64,000 bases of DNA from Sphingomonadales bacterium (GCA_017302615.1 JAFLDB010000003.1:1-64000); one strand, 5' to 3'. Shown: positions 8,700-16,101, counted from the first letter of the stretch. Program-made: numbers and translations. Notes: generated by a model not told the origin, from the sequence alone.

Positions 8700-8708
8700 G
8701 CACCGACG

Positions 8709-9098
8709 TCAGTCGGAAAGGACTCGAAACCGGTACTCGATCAGCACTGCACGCGTGTTTGCCCCGCGCTGTTCGGCGCGGGCGCGCAGGAACCGGGTGG
8801 TGATGATCCGGAAGGCCGGCTGGATCTGCGGCAAGGCGGCTATCCGCGCCTCGATCGCGCCGACCAGACTGGCGGCGGCATCGGGCCGGTCGCCCCGGCA
8901 GTGCAGTTCCAGCGCGACGCGGATTTCGCGGCCTTCGCGGTCCTTGGCGCTCCAGTCGGCGCTGGCGCTGGCGGCGATGGCCAGCCACGGCAGAGCAGTG
9001 CGACTCGGCGCTTCCTCGGCCACGGCGTTGAGCTGTCCGGCCAGCACCGGATCGGCCCGGAGCCAGGCGATCAGCGCGGTGCGCAGGGCGATTTCCAT
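8709..9098 (-). CDS. GTA gp8-like tail completion protein (DUF3168)
   Basis: 129 residues from MEIALRTALIAWLRADPVL. An in-frame start 42 bases upstream would overlap the small preceding gene, so it was not used. The N-terminal helix RTALIAWLRADPVLAGQL and the core LELHCRGDRPDAAASLVGAIEARI are typical of DUF3168, the tail terminator family that caps the tail tube and joins it to the head. The C-terminal ENR-type strand ends in AVLIEYRFRV. It is followed by the gap and hairpin that precede the tail-tube gene. Confidence 0.85.
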   Translation of the reverse strand: MEIALRTALIAWLRADPVLAGQLNAVAEEAPSRTALPWLAIAASASADWSAKDREGREIRVALELHCRGDRPDAAASLVGAIEARIAALPQIQPAFRIITTRFLRARAEQRGANTRAVLIEYRFRVLSD

Positions 9099-9102
9099 TG
9101 GA

Positions 9103-9249
9103 TCAGTCCTTTCCGAACAATGGCCAGACCAGCCGCGCATCGCGCCAGGCCCGGGTGGAATCGCGGCGGGTGCGGGCGGCGGCTTCGCCCAGGCGGCGGG
9201 CCCGGTCGATCAGCTGCGGGATCAGCGCCGCAAAGGGGCTGGCGCTCAT
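9103..9249 (-). CDS. 48-residue protein at the GTA g7 position
   Basis: A short frame from the ATG at 9249 to the TGA at 9103 encodes 48 residues. It begins MSASPFAALIPQLIDRARRL, continues with an Arg-rich helix and ends WPLFGKD. Its start overlaps the stop of the gp6-like gene (ATGA), the same coupling used elsewhere in the cluster, and it ends 5 bases before the gp8-like start. Position corresponds to g7, which in Rhodobacter is a larger head-tail stopper. Here the product is small, basic and predicted helical, so it could be a reduced connector or a cluster-specific protein. No family was recognised. Confidence 0.65.
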   Translation of the reverse strand: MSASPFAALIPQLIDRARRLGEAAARTRRDSTRAWRDARLVWPLFGKD

Positions 9250-9794
9250 GCCAGCCGCAGCCTGCGCCACGGCCGCCACAGCGCGGCAACGGCGGCCGGC
9301 GGCAGGGCGCTGGTGGCCTCGCCCTCGCGCTCGCGGTACTGGAATGCGGCCAGGCGCAGCACGCCGTGGCGCAGGCCATCGGGCAGACCGGCCCAGTCCG
9401 GGGCCAGCCCGGCGGTAAAGCGCACGGCAATCCGCCCGGCTGCACCGGGGTTGGTCACCAGCACCCGGCCGCCGCCATCGGCGTCGAGTTCAATCGCGTA
9501 GTTCTGGACCGGCAAGGCAAAACGCGCGCCTTCGGCGGGCAGGCCGTCGACCGCGGTGATCGCCTCGACCGGGCGGGTGCTGAGCGCCTGCCAGTCCGAG
9601 GTGACCGGCAGCAGTTCCTCGCATTCCTGCTGCAAGGGCATGGTGCCGGTGAAAGCCTCGCACGTTTCGAGTGCCGCCCGCAGCAGCGCGGTCAGCTGGG
9701 CATCGTCGCCCGACGTGGTGATGCCGAGCCAGTCTTTAAGCTCGACTAGCGCCGCGGGGGCAAGCACCGCAGGCGTGACAATGGCCCGCTTCAT
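9246..9794 (-). CDS. GTA gp6-like head-tail adaptor
   Basis: 182 residues. AALVELKDWLGITTSGDDAQ and ALLRAALETCEAFTGTMPLQ at the N-terminus are the hallmark of the phage conserved gp6-like / head-tail connector family found in HK97-type phages and GTAs. The C-terminal half (VRFTAGLAPDWAGLPDGLRHG, then a helical LRLAAFQYRERE) matches the same family. The protein forms the adaptor ring under the portal. The gene follows the capsid gene after a 71-base gap containing a hairpin. Confidence 0.88.
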   Translation of the reverse strand: MKRAIVTPAVLAPAALVELKDWLGITTSGDDAQLTALLRAALETCEAFTGTMPLQQECEELLPVTSDWQALSTRPVEAITAVDGLPAEGARFALPVQNYAIELDADGGGRVLVTNPGAAGRIAVRFTAGLAPDWAGLPDGLRHGVLRLAAFQYREREGEATSALPPAAVAALWRPWRRLRLA

Positions 9795-9831
9795 GGCGGT
9801 CTCCGGGTTGTTTGGGGAAATGGGAGAGTCA

Positions 9832-9853
9832 GGGGCCGGGCTTCCCCGGCCCC
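9832..9853 (-). terminator. Hairpin just downstream of the GTA capsid gene
   Basis: A perfect 8-bp GC stem, GGGGCCGG / CCGGCCCC with a 6-base loop, lies 13 bases past the capsid stop codon on the minus strand. It is not followed by a T-run. It may act as a partial terminator or 3' stabilising structure that raises capsid mRNA over downstream tail genes, an inference from position only. Confidence 0.5.
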
Positions 9854-9865
9854 CGGGGGCAGCAC

Positions 9866-11002
9866 TCAGACCGAGACCTTGAGCAGCTTGATCGCGTCGC
9901 TATCCAGCACCTGGCCGCCGACGCGCTTGGTCGCGTAGAAGTTGACGAACGGCTTGTTGGTGAACGGATCGCGCAGGATCGTGGTCTGACGCCGCTCGGC
10001 AATCAGGTAGCCGTTGCGGAAGTTGCCGAAGGCGATCGGGAAGACGTTGGCGGCCACGTCCGGCATGTCTTCCGCCTCGATCACCGGATAGCCCAGCAGG
10101 CGGGCGGGTTGGCCGTCCATGATCCCCGGCTGCCACAGGAACGAGCCATCGGCGGCCTTGAACTTGCGGACCGCGGACAGGGTCTTCGAGTTCATCACGA
10201 AGACGGCGCCCTGGCGGTGCGCCGCTTTCAGCGAATGGACCAGGTCGATCAGCTTCAGTTCCGGGCTGGTATCGAAGGAGCTGGCATTGCCGGTGGCGGT
10301 GAATTGCAGCGTGCCGAACGGACGGGTGGCATCGCCGGCGTTGCTGGTCGGCGCGGCCAGGAAACCGCGCGGCTGGTTGGTGCCGGTGCCGTTGACGAAC
10401 GCGGTGCCTTCGGCCTTGGCGAATTCGGCGGCGATTTCACCGGCCAGCCATTCTTCCAGGTTGAAAGCGGCATCGTCCAGCATGGCCTGGCTGGCCGCCG
10501 GGTTGGCATAGAGTTCACCCATCGGCGGGGCGATCTCGTTGAACTTGGCGGTGCCGGTTTCCGGCCGCGCGGCGGTTTCGCTGACCCAGCCCGAGGCGGT
10601 GCCGGTCGAGCTGACCAGCTTGCGATAGCCCGAAGTGCCGACCTGCACGACCTGGGCAATCGCGCGGATCGGGCTGACCGCTTTCAGCTGTGCGGCGATC
10701 GCCACGTCGATCTCGCGCGGGACGGCATAGCCGCCATCGGCCAGCACGCCGGTGGTGAACGACTTCAGCTCTGCCTCGCGGCCATGGCGCAGGTAGCCGT
10801 CGACAAAGCCCTTCAGCTCGGGGCTGGCGGCAGCGCTGCCGCCGATCGCCGGACGGGCGGCGGCGCGGCTGACCTTTTCGAGCCGCGACTTCACTTCATC
10901 GACATCGCCGCGCAGCGCCGACAGCGCCTGCTCGGCGGCATCCTGGCGGGCGACGAGATCGAACGAAGCATCGAGCGGTTCGGCGGGCATTTCATTATCC
11001 AT
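9866..11002 (-). CDS. GTA gp5-like HK97-fold major capsid protein
   Basis: 378 residues from MDNEMPAEP, preceded by AAAGG at suitable spacing. A GTG six codons upstream is less likely because it overlaps that site. Residues 20-50 form a predicted coiled-coil scaffold domain (RQDAAEQALSALRGDVDEVK), the delta-domain removed by the prohead protease in HK97-type capsids. Then come DGGYAVPREIDVAIAAQL, NQPRGFLA, AVFVMNSKTL and the C-terminal DPFTNKPFVNFYATKRVGG, all standard HK97-family capsid motifs. Forms the shell of the GTA particle. An intrinsic-terminator-like hairpin lies directly upstream and another hairpin downstream. Confidence 0.93.
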   Translation of the reverse strand: MDNEMPAEPLDASFDLVARQDAAEQALSALRGDVDEVKSRLEKVSRAAARPAIGGSAAASPELKGFVDGYLRHGREAELKSFTTGVLADGGYAVPREIDVAIAAQLKAVSPIRAIAQVVQVGTSGYRKLVSSTGTASGWVSETAARPETGTAKFNEIAPPMGELYANPAASQAMLDDAAFNLEEWLAGEIAAEFAKAEGTAFVNGTGTNQPRGFLAAPTSNAGDATRPFGTLQFTATGNASSFDTSPELKLIDLVHSLKAAHRQGAVFVMNSKTLSAVRKFKAADGSFLWQPGIMDGQPARLLGYPVIEAEDMPDVAANVFPIAFGNFRNGYLIAERRQTTILRDPFTNKPFVNFYATKRVGGQVLDSDAIKLLKVSV

Positions 11003-11021
11003 GGGGCACTTACCTTTCACG

Positions 11022-11045
11022 AAAAAGGCCGCCCCACGGGCGGCC
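11022..11045 (-). terminator. Intrinsic-terminator-like hairpin between prohead protease and capsid genes
   Basis: On the minus strand a perfect 8-bp stem GGCCGCCC / GGGCGGCC with a 3-base loop is followed at once by TTTTTC, the layout of a Rho-independent terminator. It lies between the protease stop (11059) and the capsid start (11002), in the middle of the structural operon. A terminator here would split transcription unless read-through or antitermination occurs, so it may set the capsid-to-protease ratio. Confidence 0.75.
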
Positions 11046-11058
11046 GGAGATGGGTGTT

Positions 11059-11454
11059 TCAGGCGACGAGATGAACCCGCGCGCCGTGCTGCATCGGGTG
11101 GGTGACCAGGCTGACCTCGAACAGGTCGATGTCGCTGAGGTCGCGGCCCGCTTCGCTGCGGGTGAAGCCCCGCGCGCGGTAGCCGAACGACAGGCCGGTC
11201 ACCGCTCCGCGTTTCAGTGCCGCGGCCGCACCGCCTTCGGGGTTGTCAATCGTGGCGACGACGCGCAGGCCGCGGCTGTCTTCGGCCACGCTCTCGACCC
11301 AGCCGATCCGCTGATCGGGGCGGTGCTGCCAGAACAGCGGCAGCGGCTCCTGCCGCTCGGCCAGGGTCCGGGCGAAGGCGCCGGGCAGGATCGCGTCGCG
11401 TCCGGCATCGCGCTTGCCGAACAGGGCGGCATAGCCGGCAAAGCGCAGCGTCAC
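11059..11454 (-). CDS. GTA gp4-like HK97 prohead protease
   Basis: 131 residues, starting at a GTG that overlaps the stop of the preceding gene (GTGA). A longer open frame upstream lies in another gene. LRFAGYAALFGKRDAGRDAI, PLFWQHRPDQRIGWV (probable catalytic His), VTGLSFGYRARG (probable catalytic Ser) and DLFEVSLVTHPMQ are in the order seen in HK97 prohead proteases (family U35/S78). The enzyme removes the capsid scaffold domain during maturation. It is separated from the capsid gene by the terminator-like hairpin. Confidence 0.88.
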   Translation of the reverse strand: MTLRFAGYAALFGKRDAGRDAILPGAFARTLAERQEPLPLFWQHRPDQRIGWVESVAEDSRGLRVVATIDNPEGGAAAALKRGAVTGLSFGYRARGFTRSEAGRDLSDIDLFEVSLVTHPMQHGARVHLVA

Positions 11455-11759
11455 TTGAGCAGCCCCGTCGCACCGGTGCGGATCGCGATGCCCAGCAGCA
11501 GCAGCGCCAGCGCCCCGCGCACCAGCCAGGTCACGGCGGCCTGCCACGCGCCGCGCTTGGCATCGCGCCAGGCCTGGAGCAGCTGGCGCAGCTCCGACAG
11601 GTCGGAATGGGCGGCCGGATCATCAAGGCCCATGCGGTTGAGCACGCGCTCCGCGCCCAGCTCGCTCGCCTCCTCGATGATCGCGCGCAGCGTCACCAGC
11701 TCGGCGCCCTGGTCTTCGGCCTGGGCGACCAGCCGGGCGACCATTTCGTCACGGTTCAT
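11451..11759 (-). CDS. GTA gp3.5-position membrane protein (DUF6127 type)
   Basis: 102 residues. The N-terminal half is helical and acidic/basic (MVARLVAQAEDQGAELVTLR; ASELGAERVLNRMGL), consistent with DUF6127. A single transmembrane helix follows (WLVRGALALLLLGIAI, about residues 78-95) with a short C-terminal tail. It overlaps the portal gene stop and the protease GTG by 4 bases each. Its location equals g3.5 of RcGTA. The membrane segment is odd for a virion part, so it may serve assembly at the membrane. Function is unproven. Confidence 0.75.
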   Translation of the reverse strand: MNRDEMVARLVAQAEDQGAELVTLRAIIEEASELGAERVLNRMGLDDPAAHSDLSELRQLLQAWRDAKRGAWQAAVTWLVRGALALLLLGIAIRTGATGLLK

Positions 11760-12913
11760 GCTTTGTTCCCTTCATCGGCGGGCGCCAGGCCCAGCAGTGC
11801 GCGCTTTTCCCCGTCGCTGAGGAACCCGGCCGCGCCGATCTGGCTCCACAGCCGCTCGCGGTCCTCGGACAGGGCCGGGATCCGGTCGAGGTCCACCGCC
11901 AGGCGCTGGTCCGGGAACCAGGTCTGCAGCCCTTCGGACAGGGCGGAGAGGATCTTGCTGGCCAGCGGCAGCAGGGTCAGCCGCCACAGCGCGCGGTTGG
12001 CCTCGCGGTAATTGGCGTAGGTGGCGTCCCCCGGCAGGCCGAGCAGCATCGGCGGCACGCCAAAGGCAATCGCGATGTCGCGCGCGGCCGCCGCTTTCAG
12101 CTCGGCAAAGTCCATGTCGGCCGGCGAGAGGCTGAGCGCCTGCCATTTCAGCCCTCCCTCCAGCAGCATCGGCCGCCCGGCATTGGCATGGCCGGCATAG
12201 GCCGCGCTCAGTTCCTGCTTCAGCCGCTCGAACTGGTCGGCGGACAGCCCCGCACCGTCACCCGGATCATAGACCAGCGCGCCCGATGGCCGCGCCGCGT
12301 TTTCCAGCAGCTGTCGGTTCCAGGCGGCGGCCGCATTGTGGGTCAGCACTGCTTCCTCAGCCGCGGCGAGGCAGCCCGCGCCGTAGTGGTCGTCGGCCGG
12401 GTGGAACGCCTTGATGTGGATCACGTTGGGGCTGGCATCCTCGTCCAGCACCGGGATGGTCAGGGTGCTTTCCCCGACCTTGTAGGCATAGGCGGCGGGC
12501 CAGCCGTCGCTCCCCGCAATCACGCTGACCCGCTCGGGCCGCAGCGCGAACAGCTCGACCGGCCGGCCGGCCCCGTCCTTGATCACCTGGACCCAGGCAT
12601 TGCCGTGCAGCAGCAGCTGGCTGCTCAGCGTTTCCAGCAGCGATTGCCCGCCGCTGGTCGCCGTGACCAGCGCCGCCAGCCGCGGATCGCAGGGCAGCAA
12701 GGGCGCGCCGCCGATCCCTTCGGCAACCAGCCGCACGCTGCGCTGCGCCACCGGATTGTCGACATAACCGCGCCGCACCGCCCGGGCATAGTCGAACGGC
12801 GCCTTGGTGCTGCCCTCGGCAAAGAACCAGGGCGAAAGCAGGGTGCGGCCCAGCGGCACGCGCGAAGACGCCCCGCCCTTGAAGGCGGAGGCCAGGGTTT
12901 GCAGGAAGGACAT
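11756..12913 (-). CDS. GTA gp3-like portal protein, HK97 family
   Basis: 385 residues from MSFLQTLASAF. An upstream extension of 35 residues was rejected because it would cross into the opposite-strand lipoprotein gene. The core SVRLVAEGIGGAPL, QLLLHGNAWVQVIKDGAGRP, LRPERVSVIAG and the C-terminal AAARDIAIAFGVPPMLLGLPGDATYANYREA region (about 275-310) are diagnostic of HK97-type portal proteins. It forms the dodecameric DNA gate at one capsid vertex and docks the terminase. The terminase gene is upstream, separated by a gene on the other strand. Confidence 0.92.
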   Translation of the reverse strand: MSFLQTLASAFKGGASSRVPLGRTLLSPWFFAEGSTKAPFDYARAVRRGYVDNPVAQRSVRLVAEGIGGAPLLPCDPRLAALVTATSGGQSLLETLSSQLLLHGNAWVQVIKDGAGRPVELFALRPERVSVIAGSDGWPAAYAYKVGESTLTIPVLDEDASPNVIHIKAFHPADDHYGAGCLAAAEEAVLTHNAAAAWNRQLLENAARPSGALVYDPGDGAGLSADQFERLKQELSAAYAGHANAGRPMLLEGGLKWQALSLSPADMDFAELKAAAARDIAIAFGVPPMLLGLPGDATYANYREANRALWRLTLLPLASKILSALSEGLQTWFPDQRLAVDLDRIPALSEDRERLWSQIGAAGFLSDGEKRALLGLAPADEGNKA

Positions 12914-12990
12914 TTGGCTGATCCCTTGTCTGGTAGACGATTGAGAGCAAAAAGGAGTTTGGACTGGGTCCGGCTGATGGAGTTTAGGAC

Positions 12991-13386
12991 ATGCTTTGGC
13001 GGAACCCGAATCTGTCAATCGTCATCAGGCTTTCTTTGTCTTTGTTGCTGGCGACCAGCCTTTCAACCTGCGCTGGGTCGTCCCGGCACCCGAATGCGCG
13101 TTTGTCACTCCAAGAGGCGGCCTCTTGCCGTGCGGAAGGAGGCTTTGAAAGCCGTTCGGCGTTTGGGTACCCGATCTGCCAGCGTAACTATGCTGACGCC
13201 GGAAAGGCCTGCACCGGAAAATCCGATTGCACAGGACATTGCCGGATCAGTCTCGACGGCGATGGCCCCATGCCAAAGGCAGGTGATCCGGCAGTCGGAC
13301 AGTGTCAGAACAGCGAGTATTCTCCTGGCTGCTTTGCCATCGTTGAGGACGGCAGGCTTCAGGACAACGGATTCTGCGAAGACTAG
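12991..13386 (+). CDS. Cys-rich predicted lipoprotein inserted within the GTA cluster
   Basis: 131 residues on the strand opposite to the GTA genes. A hydrophobic signal (LSLSLLLATSLSTCAGS) ends in an LSTC lipobox with Cys27 as the lipid site. Eight further Cys follow (46, 63, 74, 80, 84, 105, 114, 129), enough for four disulfides, with the local pattern YADAGKACTGKSDCTGHC. A TTAGGAC ribosome site precedes the ATG. It lies between portal and large terminase genes. The base composition is less extreme than its neighbours. A periplasm-facing or outer-membrane-anchored role is inferred, and no named family is claimed. Confidence 0.8.
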   Translation: MLWRNPNLSIVIRLSLSLLLATSLSTCAGSSRHPNARLSLQEAASCRAEGGFESRSAFGYPICQRNYADAGKACTGKSDCTGHCRISLDGDGPMPKAGDPAVGQCQNSEYSPGCFAIVEDGRLQDNGFCED

Positions 13387-13414
13387 AAAAATTGACTGAG
13401 CCGAGCGTCCTTCC

Positions 13415-14743
13415 CTAGCTGACCCAAACCCTCGGCACTCCACTCCGCCCCAGCACCAGTTCCGTCAGCGCCCACACTGCCGCATCGGCGCGGTCCGGGG
13501 AGCGGCCCGGGCCTTCGTAGCCGCCGCCGGCCATCAGGCCGCAGAGCTGGTCTTCCAGCACCGGGAACAGGCCGGCGTGGCGGACGCGGCCGGTTTCATA
13601 GAGCGCGGCGACCGGTTCGGCGCGGGCGGTCTTGCCGTGGCGGGCGTGGACCAGTTTGAGCGGCAGCGAAATGTCGGCGGCGCGCAGCACGGCGGCGACC
13701 ATTTCGCCGCCCTGGTTGGCCTCGGCCACCACCCGGTCGGCGCGCCATTTGGCTGCCGCCGTGGCAACGGCGCGGGCCCACTTTTCCGGGCTGGCTTTCT
13801 CCACGCTGCAATCGGCCAGCACGCGGGCGAGGCCATCCTCGCCCAAAGCGCAGACCACGATCCCGCAGGCATCCCCGCCGGACGAAGCCGGGGGATCGAC
13901 CCCGATCACCACCCGCACCGGCGGGCTGGCCGCGGCGCTTTCGCGGCACTGTTCCAGCAGCGCACGGGTCCACAGCGCGCCTTCCACGTCCTGCAGCAGC
14001 TCGCCGTCCAGCTCCTGCCGGCCCAGCGCGCTCTTGCCGAATTCACGGCGCATCGCCGCCAGATAGCGCGGCGGCAGGTTCTTCCTGTTATCCTCGGTCC
14101 GGCCGCGGGTGATTTCCACCGCCGGGTGGTCGATCAGCCGCAGCAGCAGCGGAACGGCGCGCGGGGTGGTGGTGGCCACCACTTGCGGGCGGCTGCCCAG
14201 CCGCAGGCCGAGCAGCAGGTTGTCCCACGCGGCCACCGCTTTCCCGCCGCTATTGTCCCACTTGGCAATCTCGTCGCACCAGGCGTGGCTGTGCTGCGGA
14301 CCGCGCAAGCTTTCTGCCTCACCGGCGGAATAGAGCATGGCCCGCCCGCCGCCCGGCCATTGCAGTTGGCGCTTGGACGGTTCGAACTTGGGTTTTTTGC
14401 CGTGCGGGGCAATGGCGAGGAGGCCGCTTTCGCCTTCCACCATCACGCTGCGCACTTCGCCCAGCGATGCGCCGACCAGCGCGATCCGTGCTTCGGGATC
14501 GGCCTCGGCCCGGGCGCGGACCCATTCGGCCCCGGCGCGGGTCTTGCCGAACCCGCGCCCGGCCAGGATCAGCCAGGCCAGCCAGTCGCCTTCGGGCGGC
14601 AGCTGGCCCTCATGGGCCCACAGCCCCCAATAGTGGCGCACGGCGTGCTGCTGGCGCTCGCTCATCGCGGCGAGGGCCTCGCGGCATTCCGTGCGGGGCA
14701 GATTCAGCAGTCGGGCGGCGCGGCTGGCGCTACTCCGGCTCAT
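13415..14743 (-). CDS. GTA gp2-like terminase large subunit
   Basis: 442 residues. Walker A is GRGFGKT (62-68), the Walker B acid pair is in HAWCDE (Asp157/Glu158), and a C-terminal RNase H-like nuclease begins at VVIGVDPPASSGGDACGIVV (about 275), with later acids in VVAEANQGGEM and SPDRADAAVWAL. This is the arrangement of phage TerL and RcGTA gp2. It pumps DNA into the capsid through the portal and cuts it. In GTAs packaging is mostly of random host DNA. The start overlaps the end of the small terminase gene by 14 bases. Confidence 0.93.
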   Translation of the reverse strand: MSRSSASRAARLLNLPRTECREALAAMSERQQHAVRHYWGLWAHEGQLPPEGDWLAWLILAGRGFGKTRAGAEWVRARAEADPEARIALVGASLGEVRSVMVEGESGLLAIAPHGKKPKFEPSKRQLQWPGGGRAMLYSAGEAESLRGPQHSHAWCDEIAKWDNSGGKAVAAWDNLLLGLRLGSRPQVVATTTPRAVPLLLRLIDHPAVEITRGRTEDNRKNLPPRYLAAMRREFGKSALGRQELDGELLQDVEGALWTRALLEQCRESAAASPPVRVVIGVDPPASSGGDACGIVVCALGEDGLARVLADCSVEKASPEKWARAVATAAAKWRADRVVAEANQGGEMVAAVLRAADISLPLKLVHARHGKTARAEPVAALYETGRVRHAGLFPVLEDQLCGLMAGGGYEGPGRSPDRADAAVWALTELVLGRSGVPRVWVS

Positions 14744-15254
14744 CCGCTTCGTCCGGCAAGGAACGGACAGCGGCCCGCTGGCGCATCTCGTCGATCATCG
14801 CGTCGATCGAATCGAGCACGGCCTGTTCGTCTTCGTCCTCTTCAGCGGCCCGGCTCTGGGCCACGGCCTGGCGGTGCAGGGTCAGCAGGCGGATCGCGCT
14901 GGCCACATCCATCTTGTGATCCGGGCTGGGGTTCCTGAGATAGGCCAGCAGGTCCATTTCCAGATCCCGGTATCCTTCGGCCAGCGCCGCGTCCCAGGCG
15001 CGGGCAAAGCCGGCGTCCTGCTTGCGGGTGCGATAGGCCCGACTGGGCGCAACCCTGGCATAGGCCGCCGCCGCCCTGACGCTGGAGGTCTGGACCAGGT
15101 GTTCCAGAAAATAGACCCGCCAGTGGCCGGTGCCGGGCCGGTCGCCTTCCTCGCGGGCGCGGTTGGTCACACGCACCTGCGGCTTCTTCTTCCGGGCAGC
15201 AGCTGTCTTGCGGGCACGCGGCTGGGCCGGCGGCGCCTCGGGGGCCGTGGTCAT
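14730..15254 (-). CDS. GTA gp1-like terminase small subunit
   Basis: 174 residues. An AGGAG site lies 9 bases before the ATG. A basic N-terminus (RARKTAAARKKKPQVRV) is followed by a helix-turn-helix (FLEHLVQTSSVRAAAAYARV, then SRAYRTRKQDAGFARAWDAA) and an acidic C-terminal tail (AAEEDEDEQAVLDSIDAMID). HTH followed by a helical oligomerisation region and an acidic tail is how TerS proteins are built, and position at the head of the operon fits g1. It probably recognises DNA and stimulates TerL. It is the first gene downstream of the putative GTA promoter. Confidence 0.8.
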   Translation of the reverse strand: MTTAPEAPPAQPRARKTAAARKKKPQVRVTNRAREEGDRPGTGHWRVYFLEHLVQTSSVRAAAAYARVAPSRAYRTRKQDAGFARAWDAALAEGYRDLEMDLLAYLRNPSPDHKMDVASAIRLLTLHRQAVAQSRAAEEDEDEQAVLDSIDAMIDEMRQRAAVRSLPDEADEPE

Positions 15255-15330
15255 GGGGGCATGCTCCTGAAAAGGGGGGCGGAGCCGATCGGGGCATGGC
15301 CCGGCGAATCGGTCTATCGCGATGTTCCAT

Positions 15331-15383
15331 ATTTGTGCCAGATAAGCGTGACGATGTCAAGCGCAAATAACCAGATAGGTTAT
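15331..15383 (-). promoter_or_regulatory. Putative GTA promoter with inverted repeat and direct repeats
   Basis: On the minus strand a perfect -35-like TTGACA occupies 15360-15355. Seven bases upstream of it is the inverted repeat ATAACC-AGATA-GGTTAT (15367-15383). TATCTGG occurs both within that repeat (15377-15371) and in the stretch between -35 and the presumed -10 (15344-15338), 33 bases apart, about three helical turns. The -10 (around 15337-15331, CACAAAT) is weak, as expected for an activator-dependent promoter. The site could equally serve the divergent yqaA-like gene. A GANTC site is at 15306-15310. Confidence 0.5.
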
Positions 15384-15459
15384 CTTGGCATGGCGCTTGT
15401 CGCCCGCCGCGCCGCCCTCTAAGCAGGCCGCCGCGAAACAGCCTAACCGGGGGGTATCA

Positions 15460-16101
15460 ATGCTGCGCCGCCTTTATGACTGGACCATGGCCAAGGCGGT
15501 CCATCCCCATGCCGAATGGTGGCTGGCGCTGTTCTGCTTTGTCGAGGCCAGCTTTTTCCCGGTCCCGCCGCACCCGCTGCTCGGCATCATGTGTCTGGCC
15601 GAACCGAAGAAGGCGATCCGCTTTGCGATGATCGCCACGTTCGCTTCGGTTGCCGGGGGGATGCTGGGCTATGCCATCGGCTATGGCCTCTATGATACGC
15701 TCGGCACCCAGATCCTGGCCGCGCTGGGGCTGACCGAAAGCTTCCCCAAGGCGGCCTGCTATCTCAACGAATACGGCTTCTGGATCTTCGTGGCCAAGGG
15801 CGCGACGCCGATCCCGTTCAAGCTGCTGACCATCACCGCCGGGTTCATCGGGATGGACCTGATGCGCTTCATTGCCGGGTCGATCATCTCGCGCTCGATC
15901 TCGTTCCTGGTGGTCGGCGTGCTGTTCCGCCTGTTCGGCGCGCCGATCAAGGCTTTCATCGACAAGTACCTGGGCCTGGCCACCGCCGGTTTCGTGGCGC
16001 TGGTGCTGGCCGGTTTTGCCGCGATCACCCTGCTGGGCGGCGGCGGGGACCAGGCCGGACACAAGTGCGATGCCGTGACCCATGTGGAGGCGATCAAGTG
16101 A
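15460..16101 (+). CDS. YqaA-type membrane protein (DedA/VTT superfamily)
   Basis: 213 residues from MLRRLYDWTMAKAVHPHAEW, with GGGGGG 5 bases upstream. The motif ALFCFVEASFFPVPPHPLLG with its E-x(3)-F-x-P-x-P pattern, then SVAGGMLGYAIGYGLYD and the amphipathic FVAKGATPIPFKLLTITAGF, is typical of YqaA/DedA proteins. These have re-entrant loops and are linked to lipid scrambling or undecaprenyl-phosphate recycling. Four to five membrane segments are predicted. The stop overlaps the following GST start (GTGA). Confidence 0.85.
   Translation: MLRRLYDWTMAKAVHPHAEWWLALFCFVEASFFPVPPHPLLGIMCLAEPKKAIRFAMIATFASVAGGMLGYAIGYGLYDTLGTQILAALGLTESFPKAACYLNEYGFWIFVAKGATPIPFKLLTITAGFIGMDLMRFIAGSIISRSISFLVVGVLFRLFGAPIKAFIDKYLGLATAGFVALVLAGFAAITLLGGGGDQAGHKCDAVTHVEAIK

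Noticed and set aside
7186..9501. 771-residue plus-strand open frame over GTA tail genes
   Set aside because: It runs antisense through at least six coupled GTA genes and has low-complexity Arg/Pro/Ala content.
885..15254. Intact prophage
   Set aside because: No integrase, repressor, replication or lysis genes and no flanking attachment repeats were seen, and gene order and sizes match gene transfer agents.
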